Source of the DNA: Ooceraea biroi
Lineage: Eukaryota > Arthropoda > Insecta > Hymenoptera > Formicidae
Direction: 5' to 3'
DNA: 64,000 nt
Assembly: GCF_003672135.1 (NCBI RefSeq)
Contig: NC_039517.1
Span: 1,426,001 to 1,490,000 of the forward strand
In this document: positions 12,425 through 25,900 of the stretch, one piece after another
Numbering within the stretch: position 1 is the stretch's first letter
Layout of the letters: every line of letters begins with the position of its first letter
Notes under the pieces: model-generated
What the model saw: only the letters and a program-made list of their open reading frames with translations
What the model was told of the DNA's origin: nothing
Databases searched by the model: none
Position numbers and translations under genes: made by a program

Positions 12425-15400
12425 AATACCACCCCGTCGCTGCGGCGCCCGCTTATTGTCATTCCACGCCGTCCGGGGGTTGACGGTGGCCGAGAGTCCT
12501 CCGGTAGCCCTTCGGTAGCCTTTCCGCAGCTCCTCGGCAGCGACGATGCGTGTGTCGAACGTGGACGTGGTGGACGCGCGCCTTTTCTTCTCACCTACTC
12601 GAGTGCGGGTCCTTCACAGACCCTTCCGGCCTTTCTTCGAGATACGTTGAAGCACTTGGTCGAGCACTGGGCCCTCGCCTCCTCCAGCGCGCCCTTAATT
12701 TGTTTGTTCTTGCCTCGCTTCAAACGAGAGACGTTTTTCGAGATCAAATTGAATTAAAATGAGTATTCCGCGTTATTATTAAAATTATTATATCCTACTG
12801 GTTTATATTATGGATTATACGCACGTCGATTAATCAAGCAGTGATTACGGAATTCAAGAAAGAGAGGATCGACCGCCTTTTGTTGGAGCAACGATGATGA
12901 CCAGCCTTTCGCGCGAACCGAACGTTTTCGCGACTATTGCCGCCGCTGTGTCTGTCCCCCTTCCGATCGATTCACCGCTAAAATATATCGTCGTTTTCGA
13001 TTATGTTGCGGTATCAAGTTCAACAGCGGCCATTCGATCGTTTTCACGTGGTTGCCTTCGATTACCCTCGCTTAGTATTATTGTCCTCAGTCACGCTGCC
13101 GCGTCCGATTGCTTGTATATGTGTGTACGTATGTGTGAGTGTGTGTGTTGCACCCTTATTTCACGTAATCTGCCTCTCTCACCTCTTACATCGTTCCTGT
13201 CTCTCTCGTTTTCTCTGTCGCTGCCGTTAAATTATCGCTCTTGCGTCTTCCTGCCACTTTGTCGCCTTCGCCGACCGTGCAATTTCTCTCTCTCTCTCTC
13301 TCTCGAAGCCTCCACCGCAGCTATCGCTCAGTCAATCACGTCAATCACGACGAATCTTCTTCCGAAAAGTCGCACGATTCATCGCGGGATTCATCGAGTG
13401 TCACTCGATACTTCGCTCAAATCAAAACGAACGTCCGGAAACGGACTCGCTGCATAGGAAATAACCGGCGCTTCGATAATAACCCCCGCAGTAGTCTCGT
13501 CGCGAGATACCGATTCTCGCTGTTAAAATTACTGTCGCACCATGGACAGAGACGGAGACGGCGGCGCTCGTCGATCGCGACTCCTCCGCGATTTAAATTT
13601 ATAGAGAGACGAGATCACCGCGAGAATGTCTCTTCTTGAATAGAAGGGTCTCTCTTCGCTCGGCGCGGCTCGAGTTTCGGCTGAGTTTCTGATCAAGCAT
13701 CAACCCTCCTCTTCCACCGGCTGCACACGATTCTAATTTCGATCCACTCTACTTAAGCCGTCGTCTCTCCTCTCGAATTCGTTCGCGTTATTGTCGCGCG
13801 CGCACTCCTTTTGCGCTCAACTGCCAGCCCCGTGTGCGTGCGTGTTCTTCAGGAAGTCCTCTTGACGCCGAACGGATGTTCTTTAGCGACTTTACTCCTC
13901 TCAGATCGTTCAGCACGATCGTTGAGCAAGAGATCGAGTGATTGAGCCACGTGATTAATTGTCCCTCTCGATGCGACGTTCTTCCTTGTCCCTCTTTCGG
14001 CCGAAAAACCGCCACCGAGCACAGGTCGATCGCGCGCCGGGTAAATCCTTTCGTCGCCGGTTCACTTTGACAGCCCCATTCACCCTCGGCGAACGGCGGA
14101 AGCGCGACGTTTCAATCGCGCGCGGACGATCGCACGATTTCCGGTTCCGTCTGCTAAATGGAGCTCGCGACGTTCCGCTCGATCAGCCGCACTTAGCAGC
14201 CGGCACTCGCGAGGAGCCACTCGCGACGAAACAATCCTCGAGAGCGTGATGGGAGGGTTGGTTAATTCACCCTCCGCTCCTCTTTGTCTTTCCTCTCTGC
14301 TCCTCTCGCTTTCCGTTCCGTCGATTAATCAAAGGGGAGTCTTATTGTCATTCCGTCCGAGATCAGACAGCCACTTCCTCCACTTCCATCCCGCCGGCGG
14401 AGAGGGCGGCGGGGGAAGAGGAGGGGGGACGGGGAGAGAGGCAGACAGGCAGGCAAGGGAGCAAGACGGCCCGGCGGGGGATGCTTCGTGGTCTGACCGT
14501 CTCGCGAGCGTTCGAGAGGAGTGATTTCACCGCGACGGTATTCTCCAACGATTTTCCACCCCTAAAGGCCTCCCACTCTCTCTAGCCACTGTCTCACCCT
14601 CTCTCTTTTGCTCTTTCCCTCTTTCCCTCGCTCGTTCCCTTTCTGTCTTATTGCTTCTCTCTCTCTCTTACCTCGAGGGTAGACGGCCTCCTCCCACTGC
14701 CAACCCCGCGGCGATGTCCTCCGGCGTGGATGCTCTCGAGGGGCGAGGGGAGAGACGACGGGGAGAGCGACACGCTCGCCGAATAGCGCGAGGATCCCGA
14801 AGGGTCCTCCTTGGTCGACCTTCCCTCGTTCCCTCTCACGATGTTTCTTAATTACCCGCGTTCATTAATCAACGGCGCCTTTCAGGGTGCCTTTCCGCTC
14901 CGGGTGCCGGGCCGCGCGCGCGAACCAACCCCGAGGAGGCACCGAAGCGCACGGCCGAGCGCCGTGTCGTGCTCGCACCTGAAATGGCGCAACGCGTCGT
15001 TCCTGACGAAGCACCGCCTTCCTCACCGCGGGGATTATCGTCCCTCCGGGGTATCCCCGCTCGTGCCGCGAGAGGGTGGTTTTAGGGCTTAGGGTTGCCG
15101 TTAGGCGATTCGACAATGGCGATGACAGATCGTTCAAACCTGCGCTGCAACGCGAACGATGCACGATTCTTCTGTCCGTCGTCGTCCTCGCCGCTGTTGC
15201 CGATGTTGTCGACGCTGCGGACTGCTACTCAATTTCCGCCGTGATCAATCATCGCGGCTTTTATTTCGAGGACTTTCCGAGTACACGGGGTATATCTCGA
15301 GGCGAGGCGAGAGGCACGCGATCTCGAACCGGCCGGAAGTGCGGGCGGAAGCCTTTCTGGATTCTCGTCCGCGCGAATCGACGCGGAATTTTTTCGCCGG

Positions 15401-16380
15401 CGCGGCACAGACTTCCGCCTTCCGCCTCGGCACTTCGCTCTTCGACGCCGCGGAAATTTCACCGCGGATGATCTCGCGCGCGCACACATACACACACGCG
15501 CATACACACGATCGTCGCGTTCTCGCCTCTGCGTGTCCCACTCTGCGCTCCCGGCCAATTCCGTGCCCCCGTTTCGATTCGGGGGGCACTCGGGGGATAT
15601 CAATCGCCTCGGCTTCTCGAAACGGCGTTAATCGCTTCGCCTTTTAACAGGCGAAATTGATGGCTCACCGATTTCTCGCTCTCTCCCTCTCGATCAGTCG
15701 TCGAATCGGCTCGCCGATCCCGTTTCGAAATCCGCTCCGAGATTCTTCCCGGAAGTTCCAATCATCCCCCGGCGTCTGAAAATTTCACTGATCTCGTGAT
15801 CGATCAGGCGATTCGTTGATCGAGGACAAAGCGATTACTCGCGCACCTCGACAGGCTCATTCCGCTTCGCCATCGGCCGCCGATCGCTCGACGCTGAGTC
15901 CCGGCATCCCCGTCGACGTCGCCGTCTTCATCCTCGCGCCTCCGCAAAAAGGGTATGCACTGCACTTTCAGCGGCGGAATCTCGCTCGGTCCGATCGCGA
16001 TAACGATCGCGGCCCGGCATCGACGAGACCGGCTGAGGCCTCCCTTCGTCGCTCTCGAGGGTGACCGCCCTTAACCGGTTTTCGGTGGAAACGGAAGGCG
16101 CCGCGCGCGCGTTGCTACTCGCCCTCGCTCGATCGTTCACTCGCTCGGTCCGCTCGCTGGAGATTTTCCGCACCGACTCGACGGCGAAGCCCGACTGCTC
16201 GCGGCGCGTGCTGTCGCGTGCGACGCGCTGCCACGCTTCCTCCTCGCTGTAACCCGCTGCGCGCGCGAGGGAGGAAACGAGAAGCGAGAGGGAGCGAGAC
16301 GGAGGGAGACAGAGTAGAAAGGCAGGGTGGAAAAGGGGAAGCAGGATGGAGATAAAGAGAGAGGGAGAGAACGACGCTGC

Positions 16381-16418
<38 letters not shown>

Positions 16419-19400
16419 ACGCGCGCGAGAGATGGCGAGGGGTGGCGATCGATTTTCGCGAGTCAGTCCGATCCCGCCGCCTCGCGTTTCGACGCGTTTC
16501 GATGCCCGCGCGATGTACAACCCCCTACAGCCGATGGAGGCGGCGGAGGCGTCGGCGCCGCTGGTGGAGAACGTGCCGAGCGCGCTGCCACGCCAGGGGT
16601 GTTCCTGCAGGGGGTGCACGCAGCTCCACCGCGCTCTTCTGGAATTGGCGAGAGGGTTCGTCGTCGCCGTGAGAAATGCGCGAGGAATCCTTCGAATGGC
16701 GAGCTGGTGCAGGTGGTCGTTTCACGCGATCATCCCTTAAATATGAACGGTTGGTATATTCCGCGAACCGCCGATCCAGACTGAAGAATCCTCTTTCGAG
16801 TCCACCAGATCGCCATCGAACTCAGTGGCAAACGAGGCGGTTAGTTTATTATTTATGCCGCTAAATTGTTGGCGGCAGGTTGCAGGCTATAATCAAAACT
16901 CGCCGTTCGTGGAGATTATAATTAATCGTGAGCACGCGAGGTCGGCGATGCAATTTTGCTTTTTGATTTATAATTGTAGCCGTTCGCCGGCTTTTCCCTT
17001 CGTCGTCCAGGCAAGAGCCTGGAAATTTTTATCGCTGCACTATCTAGCCGATAAAATTAATGAAATCTCTGATTAAAATGCGTGACGCTTGCCGCACGCG
17101 GTAATTTTTCTTTGAGCGTTTTAGTCAATTGATTAGCCGCGATATCATCGCGATGCGCGAAATGCGCTCTTAATAAATCACGGCGACGCGGAGACCGTGG
17201 GCTTTGAAAATTTCGTGCCGCCGCTTTTATCTCCTTGGACAAACACGAGGGAACGACTAATGAAAGTTACATGGAGCGCCGGGGCGGCGAAGACCTACCC
17301 CTGCTTTTAATCCACGGACTTTCCTGGAGGGTGTCTGTAGCTATCGCGGCGGTTGTGCGGCTGCGCGAGCGGTGCATTCACGCCGTCGCCAGGATCGGAG
17401 GAAAGTATTCATGAGAAAACAAATTGGTGGCGCGGAGAGGACCTATTCGGCATACAGGGTGTTTCGTGAAGTTTACATGGGACTCGAGCAGCCCCCGACG
17501 TATTCTGTGTTCAAGATTCCCCACTCGCCCCCTCGGAAATTGCAACGCGAGCGAAGTTACTTCTGCTCCTAGCTCGGAAAGAGTCTCGATGCTGCATTGC
17601 ACAATATAAACTAATGGACAGAGAGTCTCTCTGTCAAGCCCAAGTAAAAGAAATTGGAAAAAAACGAAAAAAAAAGCTAAGTAATGAGGAACACTTATCG
17701 CGGGAAGTTTTAAAGCCGCGAACGATCCCGGACGAGTCTTGCCAAGGAATTTTACCTAGTCAAATTGGAAGAAAAACGTCGTGAATTTAATTCATAATTA
17801 AACAAATTCCAAATTCCAACTTTCAAATTCCAATCCGAAATCCGAGTACGTACGCCAGATTTACCGTAGAACTTGCTACCTGTATCGATTCGCAATCTTC
17901 GGCGACTTTACAGTCGAATCCTGCCCGAGAAGCCTCTTCAACTCCCGCAAAGTCGTATGAAAGCGAACGAATAAATCACGACGGAAACGGATAGTCATCC
18001 CGCGCGTCCCCGTGTCGCGTGCACCCGTTATTGACACACCCTGTACCTCGCGAGTCAGGTGAAACCGTCGGCTCGTCGGTCTTACAAATTATCCGGCGGG
18101 GAGGAGGGAGGGGACGAAGTATCTGGCCGAAAGACGACGATAACCCGAGAGGGTGTCTCCGGCCGGAAAAAAAGGAACGAGCGCGATCATCTGACGTGCC
18201 GGAAGTCGAGGTTCCCTCTTCCCGCGTCCCTTGTGTCCGATCAACCCTGCGCGGTAATAGGTCCCTCCTTTACTCGGCAAAGTCACGATGCGTCAGGGGT
18301 AGGTGATAGACGCAGGGCCGTACGATACGACACCACCCCCGCGCGCCCCATTACGGTCCCTCGCGAGCGATAAACGATAAAATCTCCGGGCCGGTTTTGT
18401 TGACGGCGATGTGTATCGAATTGCGAGGGTAACGCGACACCAGCTCGGGTTATTATGAGCCCCCGGAAACGCACCCCGATAACGGGTGGATTTTTGCCGA
18501 GCGGGCCGCCCGCGAAATGATGTTATTCGAGCAAAAAAGGTAGCCGTTAACAGAGAATCGAATGGAACCGCTCAATTGGCATAAAAGCGACAGCGGATAA
18601 CGGACAACCAGCCCGTGAAACTATTCGCGCTCGAGTGTCAAGCGCAAGTGCAACCCCAATATATATTCAACGTGCCGTCGCGCTCTCGACGAGATGCTCT
18701 CGATAATAATCGCTGGATATAAATACGCCGGTGCTGCCGCGCGCGCGAATTAACACTTAAATAATTCATTGCCGAGCGCCCTTCTCCGTGTCAGCGATCG
18801 ACTAATTCATTCTTGTAGGGTATCAAATGTACACCGCGAGTTGATTGAGTGTCGCGGTTCTGTTGGATGCGCTAATCGCTAAAAGCGTACAGCAAGGGAA
18901 AAAGGTTGAGACAGGGAAAAAGAGAGAGAGGGAGACGTCTCTCTTCTATCTGAATAAAGAATGAACTGATGAACCCGTTGCTACCCCTTGCACACTCCCC
19001 GTCCTTTCCTCTCACGTTATTTTCTCTCTTTATTAATAGAAATTCAATTATTCCGCGACGGCCGCGCGCCGCGACGTTACGCGCGAGCTTCTTTCGCCAT
19101 CCGCGCGACCCAAATTTTGATTTAGCCCGAAGTAAGTTTCGCAATATCAGGGCGGTTACGCGGGGAGAGAAGAAGGCTTTTTGCAGGGGGGGCTCGAGCA
19201 AAACGGCAATACGCGGCGTCCGCACTCGGAATACCCGAAGAAATTGCACGCGAGCGCTTTCGCGCGCGCGCGCGCACACACACGTACTCATGCTTGCAAC
19301 ATGGGCTGTCCAAAGAATTAATCACGTTATCGTGAATGCAATTGACGCTACTTACGAGGACATCATTGAATCAATGTCGTTATGTATGGAATATCGAACC

Positions 19401-19999
19401 AATAACTAGCTTCCACCCCTCTCAGCCCCGCAGCTCCCCCGCCGCGAGCTGAACTGAACTCGACGATATCAGACGGAAATTGCCGGGAGATATAAATAAG
19501 AGTACGCGCCCTCAATCCCTCCGCCCCCTCCAGACGCGAGCATCAGGGAGGAATCGTGGATTATCTGGCGAATCAGGGGGATGGTGCGTTTACCGCGTTT
19601 TAGACGTAAGAAAGCGTGACGAAGGGTTGCGAGTTCCTTTGTGGAGTCCGCGGCGCGCGCGGGGGTGGGCCGCCGGGACGCGGAGGACGCGAAGGGACAC
19701 CGGGGGGTGGCTCGATATTCGGCTGTCGGAGGGTAAGATCCTCCTTCGAAGCTGTCGGATCGCGCTTATCCTCCATATCAATAATACCCTTATTCGATAT
19801 TATGTCCTGCTCGGATGCCGTTTGAATACCGGGTTACGTCCGGGAGATAAAGCCAGGAGGGAGGAGCGAGGAGGGGGAGGAAGCTACTTTTTTTATCGCG
19901 CTATACCATTCGTGCGGGACTTCGGGGGAGGAAAGGGCAGGGAGAGTGCGATCGTGAGACGCGCGTAAATTGACGTGTGCCCGTTTCGCTTCACCCTCT
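12425..19999. other. Gene-free interval, upstream flank of the Sidestep-family gene
   Basis: Frames here have simple or arginine/serine-rich composition and run on both strands, as expected from GC-rich non-coding DNA. Features seen are CT runs (about 13284-13304 and 14655-14670), a GCC/GAC trinucleotide run (about 16380-16422) and an alternating CG/CA run at about 19260-19282. It may contain 5' untranslated exons and the promoter of the Sidestep-family gene, but none can be fixed from sequence alone. Confidence 0.5.
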
Positions 20000-22900
20000 T
20001 ATACATTTTATCGAGATCACGACGCGTGCATGTAAAATCAATTATTAATTTTTTTTGGAAGGGAGAGGGTTGAATTCTCCTCCTCTTCGCGAGGAGAATC
20101 TTGAGAACAGATCGGGCATTTTTTCACAAACGTGCGCAATTAACACGCTCAATTCGCGAACGCTGGAAAATGCGAGGAGTCGTTCGCGTGCGGCTTTCAT
20201 CCCCTGGGCGTATTAAATGCGCACGATTAATATTCATTAATAGCATTAACATTTATCTGGCTCGCATCGCACGGGTGCCGCGTTATTAACGCCGATTGCG
20301 GCCCCCGCGAAAATTTCCACGTAAATGCGACGTTCTTATTAATCCGCCAGAAATTCACCCCGCGATTAACTGCCGCTGAAAATCTGATTAAAGTTCGATT
20401 AAAACGTGATTAAAAACCGTGTTATTAAAGAACGGCGATATCAACGAATCGCACGGACTCGAGCCATCGGGCAATCTGCAACCCTCGACGCGAGGACGCG
20501 GAACGCGAACGTGATACATATCCGGGTATCCGCGCACCCCAATCGTTATTGCCTCTTTTCTCCTCTCGTCTCCTCTCGTCCCTCACCACCACGAGGGGCG
20601 ACCGCGTGTCGGAACGCGCGCGGGTGACTCCGTCATCCGCGAATTGACTTGTTACCCGTCAGGGGCGCGCTTCGGCTCGCGTCACCCGCTCCGTACCTCC
20701 GGACAACCCCCGGACAAGGTACTCGATGTTACGTTCGTATGATGCGCGTGTCAGCCGAAAAGCGGCAGGTTGTCGCGTGCGTACGTACGTGCGTGCGTGT
20801 GCGTCAGATTCGAAATGCGGCTGCCGTCGCCTTTGGGCGTTTCCGCAGGGCGATCGTTAACCACCGCCGCCGCCAGCACCGCCACCCGCATCCCCGAGTG
20901 TCGAATGCAAGACCCCGAGGATCTTTTCGGGACACCGACCGACTGTTCCGCACCGACGTGAAATCGCAAAAACGGGTTGATGGTGGGAGGCACGAACAAA
21001 TTCGTTAGCGCGAGAATAATTACGTGCGTCCGCTCGCGCGCGCGTGCACACACGCGGATGACGATTAAACGACAAACGCGATCGCGTTTGGGCAAATTAA
21101 CGTTGTTAACCGGGAGCCGATCGGTGCTCGCGCTTCCGTGCGAGCACACGTGAAACGAACGAATCGACGTGCGAGCGTAAAAATGTAACTAATTTAATTG
21201 TCGCGATAATAGCCGTGTTTTATTGCGCTCGAAACGTAATAACGCCGAGAGGATGATAATAATAATTCCCCGGGCGACGGAAAATAGAGTTAAAAAAAAG
21301 AAATAAAAGAAATAAAAAAACGAGAGAGAGAGAGAGAGGCGCGTCGAGGTCAAATGGCGATCGCGAACGCGCGGAGCGGGATAAAGCAAACTGGAATTCG
21401 ATCGCGGGAAATAAAGCGGAAATGCACGACGCGGGATAGAATGAAATTAAGTAAAGAGCGGCGCGGCGCGAAATGGGGTCGAATTACGTCGAGATTAAAT
21501 TGAATTATATGCGGCGGCGCGCGGAGAATCGAACGGAGAAACGAGATCAAACGAGACCGACACAGACGCGGACCGACGCAGTTGACGGCGAGGAAATTGC
21601 GCGCGCGAGGAAAGACGCTGCGAGATAAAATCTCGCGATTCCCGCGAGACGACACGCGGTCTCGCGAGAAACGCGAGCGTTTACGCTCGCGTAAAAGCGC
21701 GCGGCGGCCCTTGGCACGCTTCCTCCTCGCGAAATTACAAACGGATCGATCGGGCCGCCTGCATCGGCCGTGCATAATGATGCGCATTGTGCTGATCTCT
21801 TTTTCATGCGAGCCCCGTGCACGGGGGTTGGTTGGTTGGTTGGTTGGCCGGCAGCGCGCGGCGCTTCAACGCGGACGCGCGTGAATGTTTCACGAAGATA
21901 CGAACGAACGATCGGCGAACGAAAGGACGGGGCGTAATTACAAGCGGGTCGCAATTTCGCATCGTCGGACCGCTCGATAGATAGATCGAGACGGCGGGAG
22001 CGAGGGGAGGGGTGGGTGGCGGCGGCCGATCGAAGCCGCCCGCACCCCCTTCGCGGTGACCGGCGTGACCGGCCGGCGATCGATCCGGATTTCATCCGCA
22101 CCCCCACGCGCGCCGGTCAAGACCGGCGTTATCTGCAACGTCGTTGCGAAAATATTCATGCCTGCGGGGTATTCATGTGTAATTGAATTCGTGCATACGA
22201 GCGCGCACCTCTCGCCCTCGCTGCCCTCTCGCTCCCGGTGGTCCCTCTGTCGCGCGTTTCAGCCCCTATGCGGCAATTCATACCGCAATTCCAGGCCGCA
22301 AAACGCGGCCGCAAGACAAGACGCGCTTTGCCGGCGCTATTTTGAGATTATTACCATCGCGATTGTCGATGTTCATTGTTTCTGCGCGTTAATTAACGGC
22401 GCGATTGATTCCGCATGGAAGCCTTACTAAATTAATCGCATCTCCCTCCTGGATTAATTTTATCAGTGCTGATAAGGTAGCCGGCTGCATATTTTAAATC
22501 GCTCTCCCGCGGAGAAGTGATCCATAATTAGATCTGTGCTACTGCTACTGTTCTATCACCACTACCACGTGCATAGACTTTTTCAGGCGGCTCGAAATAA
22601 TTAAATAAATGGAGTACCCGCGGTGGAAAATCAATATTCGATATCGATACATCAAGAAATGTCTGACGAATGTCCAATATTGATATCAATTACACGAACA
22701 CGGTTAATCTTTCCTCGCGTGCTGCCGGTGAATTAATATTCGCGTAGCGAACTGGCTCCCCCGATTTTACGGATTTTCCAGGAGACAGACGGTTCCCCAT
22801 TATTTCTTCCCCTGTCGCGCGGCATTTAGTTGTCGCGCAAGAGTTTCTTTTTCCTTACCTCTCATCCCTTGACTCATTCCGGCGTAAAACTCCAGACGAG

Positions 22901-25900
22901 TTTTGTTCGTTCACATTTCGATGCGGCGATCCGCTCCGCGAGGAAATGATGGCAAAAGTTCCAGGCGCGTTGTGCCACCTCCTGCCAACTTCTCTCGAGG
23001 ATGACGGGGCGCGGAATTATGCAGAGGGATTTGATGTCCGGATACCCGTCGCTCGTTCCGCCTGTAATCAAGCCTCGCGTGCTTCGAGGATGGCCTTTAC
23101 ACCGGTCCGTTATTTTTAGTTGTTCCTCCGCTCGTCCGCTGCACCCCTCTGCCCCGTCATTCCCCGCGACGGAGGACGGTGCCGGCAGATGTGGGTCGAG
23201 AATTTTTCAGGCACCGCCCGGCGCCTCGTTGCGCGTTTAGGCGTAATTAAGAATGCCCCGGCATCCCCTTCGAAGCTCGCACCACCCCTCGCGTGCTCGC
23301 ACGCGGTTGTTACGAGCCCGCTGCAAAAACAGTCGCTTCAATCCTCGTTATTGTGTAATTTCGTAATTATGCATAAATCTTCCCTCTCGCGCGCTTCTTC
23401 CCGTTGATTACCGCGCGCGCGAGTTCCCGGCTGAATTTTCGGGGTGAAGGGACTCGCTTCGAGAGCGTGACAGAAAAAAATAAGCGACAAGGGTGACAAT
23501 AATTCCGAGGTGGTTGCCTAGTCGTTGTACTATTTCTGAGAGCTCTCTGCTCGGCGATGTGTGACGGGATATTTGAAAATTTATTATTCTCTGTCGTGGA
23601 AACGAACGGCGGGGTGGTTTATTATTTGAATAACACTCGTATTTATCGAGTCGGTATTTTCGCGACTCCGTCAATATTTTAAATAAATGGTGCGAGCGTT
23701 ATTCGTCTGTTTCTATTAAAAACTGACCCGTTTAACGTTGTGTTACTCGCGGGTAAAAATCAACCGCGCGCATTCAAGAAAGAAATGACCACCGTGGAGT
23801 AAAGACGTTTTCCCCAATAATTTTTAATTCCGGGTGCCGACTATTTTTTATTTAAGCGAAGAGACTTCTGTACACACACACACGCATGCACAATGCGTCC
23901 GCGTATTGCATTATGTTTCACCTCGCGTGTATTATTCGCGAGCTGAAATCCGCGCGCTCGAAGCGCGGAGACACATTCGCATTCGCGTCGCGCGTTGCCC
24001 GACGTAAAACAAGAAAAATATGACGTAAATCTTTATTACAACGGAAATAAAATTAGTGCGCGCACCGTATTTGCACGCGTGACGGACAGGGTGAGGAGGT
24101 CGCCGGGTTCCCGCGGCGAAAGGATAAAATCTACCGTGTCCGCGTCAAGCTATCCTCCATGAATGAGTGATGAATTCATTTTCAGTTGACATTTATTTCA
24201 CGCGGTCATAATTCGCGACGCAATTATCCCCCTTTTTTCCGCGGGGCTGCAAATAGACAGCTTTTGCGGACCGGACGCGAGGCGGACAGCGCTAAAAGCG
24301 ACGCGACGCGCTCGCTGGAATCCTCTCTCTCCCCCGGAATCTAGATTTTAATAAATAATTCGAAATCGCAATTTGCCGCAGCTGAAAGATCGTCGTCGTC
24401 GTCGTCAACTTATCGCGGCTCTTAAGCATTCCGTTTATCCAAACGCCGTCACCGCAGACGCCCTCTGAAATTAAAATCCCATTGAAATCAGGATGCCCGC
24501 TCACCCGAGATCAGAGACTCGAATGAACCTCCCGCTATTTGCCCGAACCTTATTTCGGTCCCTGCAAACGCAGACTGATGTAATAACGTCAAATATTAAC
24601 GGCGCAAAGAGAACGGAAAACGCGTCGGCAATTATTATATCGATGTTTATCGAGGGGTGGATCGACCCTCTCGAAATGGAACGAGAGAAAGAGGTCCGCA
24701 GCCGCGGAAATCAGGGTCACCGGATGCACATCCGCCGCGCTCTTATTTTTCTGTCGATCACGAAATATTCGAGGATACTATCGGTTTGCCCCGACACGAT
24801 TGCCGCGCGGGAGGGGAGGCGCGAAGGGATGAAAAATGGTTTTGATTGTCACTCGACGTCGATTAAAGTCTTGAGACTCGTCTTGCGGCTGCTTAAAGAA
24901 TAATCAGCGTCGTCAGCTCGATGATGACGTTGCCGGCCGTCGATCGCGGCATCCGGTATTTCCGACCTGACTGCGCCAACGTGGTGAGCATTCACACGCA
25001 AAAACTTTCGAAGAAAACGTCCACTGCGTGCAAATCGATACGTATCGCCTAGATACGACGCGTCGCGACGTAACTACGCGAGCCATAGTGAGCATTCACA
25101 CTGATCGCAAAACCATTCGAAGAAAACGTCAAAACCGATATGTATCGCCTAGATACGACGTACCTAAGCTATAATCATAGCGATTAGGTTCTCGGAGTGC
25201 GCAGCAACCAGTGGGGAGTTCCATGAGTTCCGGTCACCATCACACTGTTCTGGTTCTGTTAATAATAGCATTATATTTGAAATAGTAATGTTTACAACAT
25301 ACAATTGCGACTTGTTACTACAGTTCCAAGTGTTCGATAATGTCTCGCAAAGACGTCGCGAGATTCCGCGTACCACACGCCTTTCTCTCGCTCTCTCGTT
25401 CACGCGATCTCATTCTCTCTCTTTCTCTCACACTCTCTTCCTCCCTCTTCTCGTCGAGGGAGAACACCACACCGGCTCGTTCGGGGGGTAGCTCGCGCGA
25501 GGGGGTTCTGGTGGAAGCGGCAAATCTAATCGCAGACTAACGGCGTCGAAAAATAAGCCGGCGAGTAATAATGTACAGTAACGGGATGCAACCGGATGTA
25601 GGTGTACGTGTGTGTAGTAACCGAGGGCGCTAGGCGGGTCCGGAAATCAATCGATCAATCTCGGCTTCACGTGTGCGTGCATGCGTGTACATATATACGT
25701 ATACCGTCGCATCGGTGCTCCTCCGTGGAACCGCTCGCATCCGACTCCGATCCGCGGCCGATCGAGTCGCGAGACGCAGCGACCACGATGACTTCCGCTC
25801 GCCGCGTCCTCGTTTCGCTCACGCTCTCTCTCTCACTCTCTCGTCACGCGCGATCGCAATAATCGTACAGCTAATTGCTCGTGTAATTAATAACGGTTTC

